Shown one piece after another: positions 36,701-48,643 of a stretch of 64,000 nt of DNA. The notes below the pieces were generated by a model. That model saw nothing but the letters and a program-made list of their open reading frames with translations, was not told where the DNA came from and made no database searches. This DNA comes from Mesorhabditis belari. Taxonomy: Eukaryota > Nematoda > Chromadorea > Rhabditida > Rhabditidae. The position numbers and the translations under genes were made by a program. The DNA lies in contig CAUEEP010000937.1 of assembly GCA_958450365.1 (NCBI GenBank), positions 1,178,501 through 1,242,500 on the forward strand. Direction: 5' to 3'. The number at the start of each line of letters is the position of its first letter. Within the stretch, counting starts at the first letter, position 1.

Positions 36701-39700
36701 GAAAAGAGACCAAACAAATATACGACGGGACGGCCATTTTTCTCATCGATGTGCCTTTCCCGCGAATCTGTTCTTCCGATAAAACGGGCAATTCTCTCCG
36801 ATCAAAATCCACGCGGACGCATGAAGTGAAGAGGAAAATTTTGAGTTCAGTTATAAAAATGGATCTTTAACGTGTGCTTTGTGCTTTGAATGGATAAACG
36901 CATCCTTCCTGATGCGCTAACTATAGTGAATATGTACATAGAACTATTCAGTAGTAAGTGCTAAATTGCGTCTTCGAGTTGTCGCCTTTTTTGACTGCCC
37001 TACTTGGCGCCCCCATAAAAAGACCTAAACAAAACATTTTCATAAGATTCAAACGTTATTTTGTAGAGAAATAGTAGGCCTTTCTAATGAAGCAAATTGT
37101 AGGTCAATTGATCAATTTTTCTTTTATAAACGCTAGTAGAAAAAAGTGTCTAAAGACCTATAGGTCAATCTAATATATTAGGTTGGTGCAAAAGAAATTT
37201 CGGTCGATATAAAATGTTCTTATTTTTTTAATCTGAAGAGCTTATTTGATGTTCTTTTGTGCATTTGTACTCTTGGATATTTACTTTATTTTCGCATTTT
37301 TTCAAAGTCAGAGCTTTCACTTTTTAATTGATTTTTGCTTTAGATCATGGTGGATCAAAAGTATGTTCTGCGCACGTGTCTTCTCTATGACTTCAAAATG
37401 GGCAAAAACGCTGCTGATTCACATCGTGATCTCTGTTCCGCCTTTCGAGAACAGGTTATCACCGAAAGATCATGCCAGCTCTGGTTTGCCCAATTCCGAG
37501 ATGGTAATGAATCCCTTGAAGACGAATCGCATGGACATCGTGCCACAGCCATCGACAACAATGAATTGGAACAATTAATTGAAGCTGATCCAATGCAAAC
37601 AACACGAGAACTTGCCAAACATCTCAATGTGATCATTCAAAAATTGTACGCCATTTGGAAATAATTGGAAAGACAAATCGTAATGGACAATGGGTTCCAC
37701 ATCAATTGAGTGTTGAGAATCTGGGAGCACGCGTTTCGATCAGCCATATCTTGCTCCATAAGTCGAAAAGAAGCCATTTTTTTTGAGAATATCTTGACGA
37801 TGGATGAGAAGTGGATTCACTTTGATAATACTTCTCGAAAAAGGCAATGGCTGAGCAAAGGTCAAGCGCCAATTCCAACTCCAAAGCCGGATTATCATGG
37901 GCGCAAAGTGATGTTGTCTTGCTGGTGGAATATCAATGGACTTGTTCATTTTGAATTATTAGAGCCCGGAAAAACAGTCGATTCATCTTATTTTATTCAA
38001 CAACTCAAGAAGGTTGACGAAATTTTGCGTGAAAAAGGCCTAAATCCCTCAACTATCAACTTTCTCCGTGATAATGCTCCAGCTCACACGGCAAAAACCT
38101 CTTGTAAGGAACTAGAGAAGCTAGGATGGAAGGTCTTACCACATGCGCCGTATAGTCCAGACTTAGCACCCTCCGATTTTCACCTTTTCAGATCGATGCA
38201 ACATTCCCTTGAGAATTGCCAGTTTAAGAATGCAAAAGAAGTCGAAAATTGGGTGACCAACTACTTTGCATCACAGAATCAAGCGTTCTTTGAGAAGGGG
38301 ATCCGCAATCTGTAGCAACGTTGGAGGGATGTCATAGATAATAATGGTGCTTATTGTTTTAAATAAATTGTTATCAAAAAAAATTTTGGATGACTTTAAT
38401 GTTTGTAAAAAAACGAAATTTCATTTGCACCAACCTAGTATTAGGAAAAGCAGATAGTACAAATTAGTGCACATAGAATAGTGCTGTAGTGTAGGCACAG
38501 ACTCTAAGCAAACTTTGCTTTCAAACTCACTTTCCGTCAACGAATGAGTACATGAGGAGGCGGTTCTCGACGAGTTTTCGATACTGTGGATTCTCTCGAA
38601 CCAAATCTCGATACTCATCATTTGAGACAATCACTGCGTCTTTTTCCTAAACATTCCTTCCAGTACAGTATCCTTTCTGGTATAAGTTGACTAGAGTGTC
38701 TGTTTCAGGCAAATAGGCAATGGCATTTCAGGCAATGGCAAATTTCTATGACTAGTCAGAAATTTGCGTATATTCTTACCTCAGCCGTTTTGAGAATGTA
38801 ACGATCATCGTGGCAAACGATTCGCCGTCCGTTGATTCTCCTGGAAATTTAAGCTTTAGATAAAAACTATAGATTATGGATATTTTTAGATAACAGATCA
38901 TTTTATCTATCGCACTCACCTCGACGGTGTCCAAACGATGTGCTTTCGCGCGTCCAATTCTGTCAACACGTGCTGATCAGTGATCGGACAGTCGGCCCTA
39001 TAAAACTGCTTTTTGCTCGAGGAACATCAGTGTCTAGCTCGGTGGCAGAGCGTTCGACTGCAGATCCGAAGATCCCCAGTTCAATTCCCTGTGCCTGCTA
39101 CTTTTTTTCGTTTTTGGAGCAGAAAAGTCAATTTTTTAGAGAAAATGGCAGACTGGATTCTCTTAAAAAACAAACCTAGCCGCTTCTTTTCGAAATTGCG
39201 GAATGAAGACCAGCACATCGTTGTGGCCTCGTTGGAGGAAAAAGTGGACACAATCGCGGATGCCACTGCACGAGAAAACCTCTTTTCGGCCATGACTGGA
39301 AATTTTTCCTAATATTCCCGGATTTTTTGTTAAACTAGTCAAGAAACAAGTAAATTTTGTCTCGTTTCCTAAAACGTGTCATTGCTAAAGTAAGCCGACA
39401 TGCTACAGTAAACTAACTTGTTATAGTAACCCAATCTGTCGAACTCTACCAAACACCCAACTTTCATTGTATTCTCAAAAATTTAAGCATCAAAAACATT
39501 TTCCCCACATTTCAGTACTTTCACTGTACTCAAAACGTCATTTTCTTGATTGCTGATCAAAAATTCCACTAATATCTGTCATTCATTCAATTTTCTAAAA
39601 AAGAGATCTGGGAACGGGAGCACCTGGCCGCCAAAGAAACGGTTTTCGTCAAATAACAGTTTTTCAACGACCCTAAATTTTCGTTTTTGACCAAAATCGA

Positions 39701-40869
39701 AGAAAAAAAAGCTGGTGGCTAAAAGCGGCTTATAGATAAAAAAGGATTACTAAAAAGGAAATCGATTTTCTTGGGTATTTTCAAAAAATTGGGAATTGAG
39801 TTCAAGAGAATTTAGACCAAAGCAAGTCAGAAGGTTTGGGTGAGAAAAGGGTGTAACCTAGTTTTGAGCCTTAATTTTATTAATCTCTAAAACTAACGTC
39901 ATTGCGATATTGCTTCCGTCGATCACAATCGAGCGAAGTTGCGGAGAATTTGCTGAAGTCGATGGAGATGAGACAACGGCGGGAATTGAGATTTGTGATG
40001 GGACACGTGATGAACACAAAGAAGACGTCGGTTGCCCGCCGCGCACAAGTTCCGCGAGGATATTGTCCTAAATTCTTGTTGCACTGGTCATTTTTGTGCC
40101 CTAAATCTGCAACCACATCCTTTCTGGTGTACGCAATTCTTAGATCGCTTCCTAGAACAATTCTTAGATCATTTCCTTAGAAATGAAAGATTGCTTGCAC
40201 TAGAAAAGATGCGTTTCCACACTTTTTGACCAAAGCTATTCCCAAACCTGTCCCGCATTCGGTCCAACGGCAGCCAAAGCTTTGTGCAATTGTTGTTCGG
40301 TGTATCCGAGAGAAACGGCGAATTCGAGAAGCTCCGATGGGAGAGCACAAGGTGTCACTGAGCCTCGACCACTTTCGCCATCTGAATTGGTTTGATTTGA
40401 TATGCAAAGACTTTATCAAGCTCCCATTTTGGTTTGAAGAATTGAATTTTTGAATTCTAACTATAAGCTACCTGAAAGTGAGAGTGTTCCCAAATGTGTT
40501 GACAGGGCATCACTGCTTTCTCTTGACAACGACGCGTGAGACTCTTCGGAACACGATGAATAACAAGAGTCTTGCTCGGAGACAATCGATCGAGTGCTGA
40601 AATTTGCATTCAATAGAATGGTCAGGGAACGAGTCAGGAGCTTTTTTGGCCATCCTTGCACTTTCTTCAAAGCTCTTTTTCTTCCATTTCCCCCACCTCA
40701 ATCTCTTTTCGTTTTTCTCCTCATCATGCCCATTTTGTTGGTGTTGTAGTTGGAATAGTTGTTGTTGCTGTCGTTTTTCTTGTTTTTCTTGTGTTTTTTG
40801 TAGTGTTGGGTCGACTTTTGCCGGCGGTCCTTTCATCACACGCCTCAATGGCGCGTGTGAACGTTCCAT
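33761..40869 (-). CDS. rege-1: Regnase / ZC3H12-family endoribonuclease
   Basis: Thirteen exons join in frame to 553 residues: 40697-40869, 40472-40596, 40248-40381, 39898-40067, 39176-39295, 38920-38997, 38780-38840, 38531-38646, 35762-35890, 35590-35690, 34931-35207, 34327-34405, 33761-33859. The order is that of Regnase-1: a UBA-like segment (exon 3, [12 protein letters not shown]), the NYN/PIN nuclease (about residues 190-345), a CCCH finger (C-x5-C-x5-C-x3-H in [17 protein letters not shown]) and the small C-terminal domain ([20 protein letters not shown]). The acidic residues of the active site are present: IDGSN, CHDD and SNDEYRDL. In this family the protein cleaves stem-loops in mRNA 3' UTRs. 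The donor of exon 11 (34931, gttaaa) was chosen to keep phase. AATAAA overlaps the end at 33748-33753. Mariner, MITE and tRNA relics lie in its introns. Confidence 0.92.
33942..34114. repeat. Palindromic repeat family C, copy 2
   Basis: Complete, with both ends gccattggcaatc and gattgccaatggc. It is inside intron 12 of the Regnase gene. It is the same family as 5931-6084 in an intron of the I-BAR gene. Confidence 0.8.
35292..35363 (+). pseudogene. tRNA-like sequence with intact promoter boxes
   Basis: The A-box TGGCGCAGTCAGG, a paired D-stem (GCGC/GCGC), a perfect B-box (GGTTCGATTCC) and a five-pair T-stem (CCGGG/CCCGG) are present in 72 bases. The acceptor and anticodon stems do not pair, so it is probably a pseudogene or a tRNA-derived element head. 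It lies in Regnase intron 10, on the strand opposite to the gene. Confidence 0.5.
35371..35495 (+). mobile_element. Tc1/mariner transposase fragment
   Basis: An open stretch reads [18 protein letters not shown] and then [15 protein letters not shown], the catalytic FQQDGAP-type block of MaT/Tc1 transposases. Nothing else of the transposase is present. It starts within about 10 bases of the tRNA-like sequence at 35292-35363. Confidence 0.65.
36058..36252. repeat. Dispersed 190-bp repeat, copy 1
   Basis: From acatgaatggatccaaacgattc through gaccccgaaaaccccc and ttacagctgaatatc to gatagataggtgtt this is about 85-90% like 48644-48830. The minus strand is open across copy 1, but the frame is broken in copy 2. 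It lies in intron 8 of the Regnase gene. Confidence 0.75.
36864..36925. repeat. Family A left-arm fragment
   Basis: gtgtgctttgtgctttgaatggataaacgcatccttcctgatgcgcta matches the left arm of hairpin family A. The right arm is missing. Confidence 0.6.
37178..38438 (+). mobile_element. Full-length mariner element, transposase broken
   Basis: The termini TTAGGTTGGTGCAAAAGAAATTTCGG (left) and cgaaatttcatttgcaccaaccta (right) are the classic mariner type, flanked by TA. A transposase starts at 37347 ([20 protein letters not shown]) with its helix-turn-helix. It hits a stop at 37662-37664, shifts frame through the WVPHQLS block, and returns to the first frame before [11 protein letters not shown]. 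All three catalytic acids remain ([24 protein letters not shown]; 34 residues between the last two). It lies in Regnase intron 8, antisense to that gene. It is younger than the other mariner copies but not functional as it stands. Confidence 0.9.
39028..39099 (+). pseudogene. tRNA-Cys(GCA)-like pseudogene
   Basis: TAGCTCGGTGGCAGAGCGTTCGACTGCAGATC matches the D-arm and anticodon arm of eukaryotic tRNA-Cys, with anticodon GCA in the loop CTGCAGA. The T-stem (cccag/ccctg) and acceptor stem are degraded. It is in intron 5 of the Regnase gene, on the opposite strand. Confidence 0.65.
40093..40229. repeat. Hairpin MITE family A, full copy in Regnase intron 3
   Basis: The left arm is gtgccctaaatctgcaaccacatcctttctggtgta and the right arm is gcttgcactagaaaagatgcgtttccac. 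It takes up 137 of the 180 bases of the intron (40068-40247). Removing it would leave an intron of about 43 bases, the size of other small introns here. Confidence 0.8.
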
Positions 40870-43800
40870 GATTTCTGAAAAATGAATGAATGAATGGATT
40901 GGGTAAGATTAAGGGAAAGACAAGGGAAATTCTGGAAAACCCACGAAAGAAACATAAATTCTGCCTGAACCAGTCAAAGACCAGGCTGGAGCTGGCTTCT
41001 GATGGCTTGGGTCTAGAATTGGTCAAGAATAGGCCAAGAATTCAACTAAAAATCAGAAAACTGGGTTAGAAATTGGAAATCCGAGCTTTAGAAAAATCCG
41101 GAAATTGTTTTGTATCAGATTTATGAGTCAAAATTTCAAAAATCCTTGCAAAAGTCAGCTCATTTCCCACAAGCAATTTCCAGTGAATGAAAAAGGCGCA
41201 AAAATATTTCCCCAGAAAACATCAAAACTGAGCTGTTTACCGGATTTTTGGGGGATTTTCTCCGGGAAAAAATTCTGAAGAGAAATTTTTCTGGCAAAAA
41301 AATCCGTGGGCTACAATCACATGTGGATTGGAGAGGGATTAATTTCCTGAGATCGGACCGGAGACGGGAAAAATGGAATTCATTCATGGGATTTGTGGGG
41401 AAGAAAATGGAGGAAAACTGGGGGATCCGGGAAAATATTCAATGGAGGGGACGGCCATGTGGCTGGCTTCTTTGTTATTTTGAGTGGACAAAATTTGTAG
41501 GGAGTGGGTGGGGTACAAATTTGAGGGAATATTCCGATTGTATCAGACTATCTAGTAAAATAAAGAAATGAATGGTCTTGCTCAAAGAAAAACATGCGGT
41601 CATCTCTAGAACAAAGCATAAACGGTATTCAACAATGCAAATGCATTTCTTTGGGCTAATCAGGATGGACGAAAACGAAAAAAAGTAATGTTTGTACAGT
41701 AATCTTCAAGTATCAAGTTCAATGTCGAATCCTTTACTTACTCGATATGATTACAATTTTTCCCCGTAGGCGTTTTCGTAGGCGAGATCAAAAGTTTGTG
41801 CTTTTTTCACCGTTTTCATTTTGACGAAGAAAAACATGGTGACAAAGCCCCTAATCCTGCTGGTTTCTGTTGGGAAAATATTGTTTTTGAAAAGCTAAGA
41901 TAAAAATAAAATATTTCTCAAAAATACCTAGATTCTAAGGATTATATCAGCCTTTAGGATCTTCAAACTCAAGCAAAATTTAGAATTTTGAGGTGAAAAA
42001 CTGCTTTTGAGACCCTTTTTCTGGTCATGGTCCAATAAATCTCAAAATATAAACTGTAAAAAGCACTACCATATTTACATAGACTTATCTAGATATAAAA
42101 ACATATCTGTAATGAGTAATCCTTAAAGCCAATCGATGAGAAAATCGAGCAAAAGAAACCGGAAAGATTACTTGTTTAGGCCGGAAAAGAGGGAACGGGC
42201 AAATGTGTTAGATATATGGAGAATATTGGAGATATAGAAAATCAGGGATAAGGCTTTTTACAGTAGATATAGAATATAGATTGCGGAGCTGGGCAGGGCC
42301 TAGGGTTCGGCCTGGGGGCTGGGGATTAGCCGCTCGTTCATGACCCCCCTCCGCCCGATTTCATGCGAAGAAAATTTGGACAAGAAAATATTATCAACAT
42401 TATAGCTTGTAGAGATTGTAGATTATTGTAGATTCAGCTAGAAAATACCAAAAAAAACCTGTAATTCCGCCCGAAATCAACCTTGCCCTAGTGCTAGCAA
42501 CGATAAAGTAATCAACTTTAAAAAACGATTGTACTTTATACTAGCATAAATTTTCTTTGGTTTGCTTTCTGGCATACTCAAAAAACTCATTAAAGATACG
42601 AGGCATCAAGTGCGCCAAAGAGCGCGCATTTACGGGAGCACAAAGCACAGCTCAAGATCAAGTAGTCCAATAGATGTTTCCATTAATTCGATAAATGTTT
42701 GCCCCAGTTGCCAGTGTTACTGTCACAATAATCAACAATTTAAATAATAATATTAGGTTGGCCGGATTTATTGTTAGTATATAACATAAAAAACTGGACC
42801 TTGAGCTCAAAGAAACGGAAAATCTCAAGGAATGAGGCTGGGGGATTTGTGAATTCTCTGTACTCCTTCCGGTTTTCTTTATCCACCGATTAAATCCCAC
42901 AATACATTGAATGGATATCTTTTAAATATAAAAAAATGAATGAATGAAACGCCCTCTGGAATTTATGAAATGAAACGAGTTAATTGGATGTGATGAAATG
43001 ATGAAACGAGATCAAGTGAGTGTCACACGATGAAACGTTCAAACGAAGTACAGAGAACACTAGGAGTTGCGTGCGATATGGTTAGTTAGACAGGTATTCA
43101 TGGATCTTTGTATACTGTACAATTGCCTACTGTAACGATTGTGTTGGTTGTATTGACATACTCCATAGCTCCAAAACCGATTCTTCCAGGTCAGACTAGG
43201 GCCGGTCAGAAGAAACCAGTCCTGTCATCTGTTCTGACCTGGCCCAAAGGTCTTCCAAATCAATTTCCCGGATCCTACCAGGACAAGGCAAGAACTGATC
43301 TGCAAAAGTATCTGGACCTAGCTCAAGTCTAATTTCTATTTCCAAGGCCGGAACTGGCTTGAAACTGGCTTCTAGTTTAGTCTAATTTTGATCTAGCCAC
43401 TGTACTTAAATACTGGCTTACTGGCTCACGATAACTGGAATAATAACCTAGAGATCCGAACAGTTGCACTTACTGGTGCTCTAGTCACAGGATCAAGAAG
43501 TCACACAAGTCCTCGTGACTAAGAATTCTTTGAAGAGTAATGGAAATTCTCCCAATAATATTAAAATTGGGAGAATTAATATTAATATTTTTATTTATTA
43601 AGTCGAAGTCTAGTATAGATAGTCGCGAGTAGTATAATAGTATATAGTAAAATAGTGTATAATAACCTAGTATAGTATAGTTCTAGTACTAGTTTCAAGC
43701 TTGAAGAAAGTACTAATAGTAAGAGTAAGTAAAAGCTTTCTAAAGGAGTTAAAAACACGGAACAAACAAGTCTTAAAGTGAATCAAAAGTCATTCAATTT

Positions 43801-44117
43801 TTTTGCAAAAGCTCGATCAGAGTGCCTAAGTGGTGATGGCCATAAAATTGAAGGAAAAAAGGGGAAGGGGTGGTAAAAAGTGAATCAGTCAAGAAGGAGA
43901 GGTGTTATGTTCGGGTCAGGGGGGAAGGGGGGAAGGGAAATGCAATATCCTGGTACAAAGCTATAAGAAAATGTTGGAGATACATGTGGTCTGATCAAGC
44001 ATCTGATCAAAGAATCAAAGGAAGTACAAACTTTAACTGATCACCCTTTGAAAGAGAACAGCAAGCAGAACAAGACGTTTTAAAAGTCAAGAAGAGGTGT
44101 TTACAGTGTAAGAAGAT

Positions 44118-44250
44118 TGTGCACTTTGCTGAAACTCGTGAACGTACCCTTGGCACACTGAATTCCTCATTTTCCTCGCAAAATCATCGTTTCTGAGAAA
44201 AGTGCCGAATTCAGTGCACTAGAAAGGATGCGTTTGAACACAAAATACAC
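44118..44250. repeat. Hairpin MITE family A, full copy
   Basis: tgtgcactttgctgaaactcgtgaacgtacccttggcacactgaattcctcattttcc forms the left arm, and gccgaattcagtgcactagaaaggatgcgtttgaacacaaaatacac the right arm. Confidence 0.85.
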
Positions 44251-45443
44251 AAGTAACAAGTTACAATTAGTTGCGAATTGACAATAAGTAAAGAATTAGA
44301 ATAAATCTGGCATTTTTGAAAACACTGATCAGCTTTTTCTTACCGGAATTCTCTTCAGTAAAAAGAGAGATAAAAGATAAGCCAAAGAGGGAAAAAGAAA
44401 GGAGGACTTTGAGCCGGAGATTGACTGAGAATTTGGGTGAATTGGAGACACTTTTGATTAGAAATTCTTTTTTGAAGCATTTTTTAGTGGTTCAAAGGTT
44501 TACGCCTTATTTTAGTGGGTTTTTGAGTGTTTTTGAGCAAAACGCAGAACAGCAAAAGCAAAGCATAATGGTCCCTTCTTTCTTTTTGGGGCAAATTTTT
44601 GGATTTTTGGATAGTTGAAAACTTTTAGTTAAGTACAGAGTACTGTAAGGATACTGCGGGGCTTAAAAAATCTAACTAGTCAAATGGTTTGTCATCGAAA
44701 AATGACAAAAGCTTATCAATGAGTGAAAGAAAAACATTAGAGGTGTGACGTCAAAAAAAATGGGGAAAACTCGATAAACAAAAACAAGAAGCAGGGGGAG
44801 AAAGGAAGGGACAAAAGAATGAAAAGAATGGAATGTTTGGATGGGAAAGAATGGGAAAGAAAGGGTTGTGATGGCAGATGAAAGGGGATGGCCGGTTTGT
44901 GGGGTAGAGGACACAAGCTGGAACCCCGACCTAAACTTGAGCTGGTTAACTGGGGGCTGTCGGTGACTCACAACAATAGACAAACGCTACGAACTGAAAA
45001 TATTATATTCCATAAGCTGAGCTCATGGTAATTTGAAAAAGAAATGTGTGATCAAGTGTTGATTTCAATTCTTGCCATTTTGAACTGAATTAACGATAGT
45101 TTGACTCATTTTTGGGCTCCTTAAGTTTTTTTGGCTCCTTTTAGGCTCATTTTTGGGCACCTTGAGGTTAATGGGGTGGGGTTTAACAAGAGAAAACAGG
45201 TTAAATTTGTTAAACTAAGCTAATGACTAATAACTAGCTAATGACCAAAACGTAACAGTAATCTAATTATAAAAAGCCGGTTTTTTAATGATAAACCGTC
45301 TAAAGATGCGAAATTCGTGTTCAGCGCCACAGATTACCCCAGGAAAAGTAAAAATTTTTAAAAAACTGCCCGCCAACCCACAAAGTACCCTATAGAGTGA
45401 ATCACTGCAGTTGTAGACAGGGCTGGTTCTCCAGGAAATGACA

Positions 45444-45590
45444 GGACCAGGCTAGGCTAGCCAAGGACCAGGCCAGGCTAGGCTAGCCAAGGGTCAGGCC
45501 AGGCTAGGCTAGCCAAAGGCCAGGCCAGGTTAGGCTAGCCAAGGACCAGGCCAGCCTAGGCTAGCCAAGGGCCAGGCCAGGCTAGGCAAA
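45444..45590. repeat. 26-bp tandem repeat, about 6 copies
   Basis: The unit ggaccaggccaggctaggctagccaa is repeated with few changes; the first copy lacks five bases and the last is truncated. The unit is built from the words gccagg and ggctag that also dominate dispersed degenerate stretches elsewhere in the window. Confidence 0.9.
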
Positions 45591-45900
45591 GTCATCGACA
45601 TGGCCTGGCTGATCTACAAATTCTCAGCTTCAAGCCATAAAAAGCCGTTACCATGACCAGTACAGTATCAGCAACCTGCTACTACTGTAAGACTTGGAAA
45701 TCTATTAGCCAACTTGGCTACAGTAATCCAAAACAACACCCGGCTACGTTGCCAGTACAGTAACGCTTCTAGGCTACGATAAGATTTGGAAATCCATTTG
45801 GCAATTTGACTAGAATAATTCATTATTTGTTAATCTTACAGCAGGCTACAGCAATCCAAATTCGAGATTGGATCTTGGCTACCGTAATCAGGAAGGTCTA

Positions 45901-45957
45901 GGGTCTAGAGTGCAAGGTAGGGTCTAGAGTACAAGGTAGGGTCTAGAGTACAAGGTA
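45901..45957. repeat. 19-bp tandem repeat, 3 copies
   Basis: gggtctagagtacaaggta occurs three times in perfect register, with one base differing in the first copy. Confidence 0.9.
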
Positions 45958-48643
45958 GGTAGTAACAACTACGGTAGAGGGTCAATGTAAGTATGTAGGT
46001 TAGATCTAGTTTAGATATTGATGTAGGTATGTAGGTTTATTATAGAAGCAGATCTAATCAAAAATTTCAAATGAAAGTGTTTTCCAAATAATTTCCCATT
46101 TTCTTCGTTCAAATCAGCTGCCCCGGGATTTCGCCTTCATGCGTCATAAAAAGGATTTCTTCTTCTTCTATTCTGATTTTTCAACACCCACCTTTTTCTT
46201 TTTTCCTTTTTTTCCACTCAAATACATCATTTAATCTATCCAAACTAATCCAATAAGTAACATTCTCAAAAATTTTTCTATCCATACGCTTTTTGACATT
46301 TCTCTTGTCTGGAAATAGATTTAGTACAGCGGATTGCAAAAAGGTTTGGATTAGACTGAATTTGGCGATTTGTGCTTGTTGAAGAGATGGTTCAATGCTC
46401 GAGTGAATGGGAAAAGTGAAGATATTCAGTTAAGTGAATATTTAAATTTGAATTTCTTCCAAAGAATTACAAGATAACGATTTCAATCAATTTAGCGGAA
46501 AGATATTCAATTGACACGCTGAGGAGCCTTTGTGAAGGAGAAAGACAAAATATCCAGAATAAGGTTTTTATCGTCTTTTTATCGTCGTTTTTATCGTTTT
46601 CTAAGATGTGCCTAATTGCGAGAACTACCGTAACCTTCCCTTTCTGTCTTGGCTACCGTAGCAAGCCTTTCTATCCTATTTTCGGGTCAAACTAGGCCAA
46701 TGCCAGTACAGTATCCCTTGGTAACGGAGCCATAACAATTAATTTCTCTTTTGGAATCCGTAGGAGCGGTGAGCGACTGAGCCGATTTCCCCTCTTTGGG
46801 CGTCACTATGCCCAAATTCTTGGGATCAATTTTGATCCTGAATTCGGCTGTGTTTTTACCACAAATTCTAAACCCTGTTAAATCAAAACCAGCCAAGACA
46901 CTCAAGGTTGGAACTGACCTGAAAGGCCGATTTCATCTTTTGCAGTATTCTATTTCTAAGAATTCCGTGAAATTTTACTTGTGACTCATTTTGTGGTTGC
47001 GTTTAGGAAAAAACGGTGAATGAGAAAATCTCAAAGTTATTTTTGGGGAATGAACGGGATTAGAGATGACATTTGGAAAGGAGATAAATCCAAATCAACA
47101 CATGGAGATCTGAGGTAACAGATAAAGTGGATCCAAAAAGCAAAAATGAAAGAAAACTAGATTTTAGATAACAAAATGGACTACATATTGTTTTCAGGGA
47201 TTAGAGACTAGAGAAGTTTTTGGATCGTTTTGGAAATTCGAGGGATAAAACTGACTAGAATTGCTCTAAAGGTACTTTTGCTAGGCTAGGCTTAGCCTGG
47301 TCTATCAAAATACCTGAAACAGTTCTAGCCTAGTCTGACGGAAATAAGGTTTTGCGCGATATGGCTGGATCTGTCAGGCTTTGGGCTAGTTTGGCTTTAC
47401 TGCAAGCCCCAAACGCTAAGCCCTGGTCTGGCCACGTTCAAAAAAGTCCCTCCAGTCTGAACCTGGCTCCTGTGCCCCAGAGTCCAGTGAAACATTACTG
47501 AGCACAGCCTGTCCAATAGCTCTCTGGAATGGGTACAGAACTGGTGTCTTACTCTGCAGAGTCAGACGTGAAATTCTACTCTGCAGCGTCAGCAGACGTA
47601 GGTTCTAGTAAGGGACTTCAATTACCCAGTGTTATAAACCAAGATTCATTAGGTTTAGTTGCCGGGGTTTACCGGGTATTTGTCCAAAAATTTATACAAA
47701 TTTTGCAAAATATGAGCTAACAACTAGCAAATCAAAGAACCACTGCCAGGCTTTCTGCAAGAAAAGACGGGGGTGACATGGGCTGAAGAGGTAGTAAGGA
47801 GGGGAATGGCATTTGGGGAAAAGGGAAAAGGGGAATGGACAGACATTGGTGAACAAATAGTACAGAGAAGAGGAAAAGGAGGAAAAGCAGATAGAGTGAG
47901 AATGAGAGGAGCGGACACGCACGCGGAAGTCGCGGAAAAGAAAGGAAAGAGAACGATGAGCGGAGATGGACGAACGACAACATCGGCAAAAAGAGTGATT
48001 GAGAGACGAATCGAAATCAAACAAACAGATTCAAATTGAGTACCGCTACCGCTTGAAATTTGAACATTGGTTATTGGGGAAATCTTTGACTGGCTTGCCT
48101 TATAGACACTAGGGCCCAGTTGGAACATGCCTGCTAATAGATACTGGTACTGACTCTAATCTAAAAACATTTTCGAAGAAGTTAACGCAAAGTCAATTAT
48201 CGGGAAATGGAAATTATAGAGCTACGCAAGAAACCAAGATTTGGTATAGAAATCCTTGCATCAGATGAACTTGTAAGAGTTAAACTGTGAGAAGTGTTGG
48301 TATTGCAAAAATCACTGGTGGTTTTTTGCAAGCAGAATAGTGAACAAAAATCATGCCAAGGTAGACGAAAGAAGCTTTTCTCGTTTTTTCTTCTCTTTCA
48401 TCTGTTCATCGTCGACGCGGCAATGTTTGTGTCCGTGTGCGCGTGTTTCTCTTCGCCTCTCTTCTTCCTCTCTTCATTGCCTGTCTCTTTCCGAAGAACA
48501 CAAATCGAGACAGGCATTCCTACCGACAGCAGCTTTGAATTCATTTGGGGAATTAGATAGTGAGCGATTCTGGAATCAAGAGAGTGGATGGCAAGTTGTT
48601 TTGGCAGGCTAAACAATCTTGATAAATCCATGCAAGACCCAAT

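Noticed and set aside
41248..41571. 107-codon plus-strand reading frame
   Set aside because: It is in a purine-rich tract (Lys/Arg/Gly/Trp-rich product) with no homology; probably composition-driven.
44316..44618. 100-codon plus-strand reading frame
   Set aside because: An isolated open frame in gene-poor DNA; no family match and no supporting exons.
47724..48128. 134-codon minus-strand and 88-codon plus-strand frames
   Set aside because: Both arise from one purine-rich/pyrimidine-rich tract; the products are low complexity.
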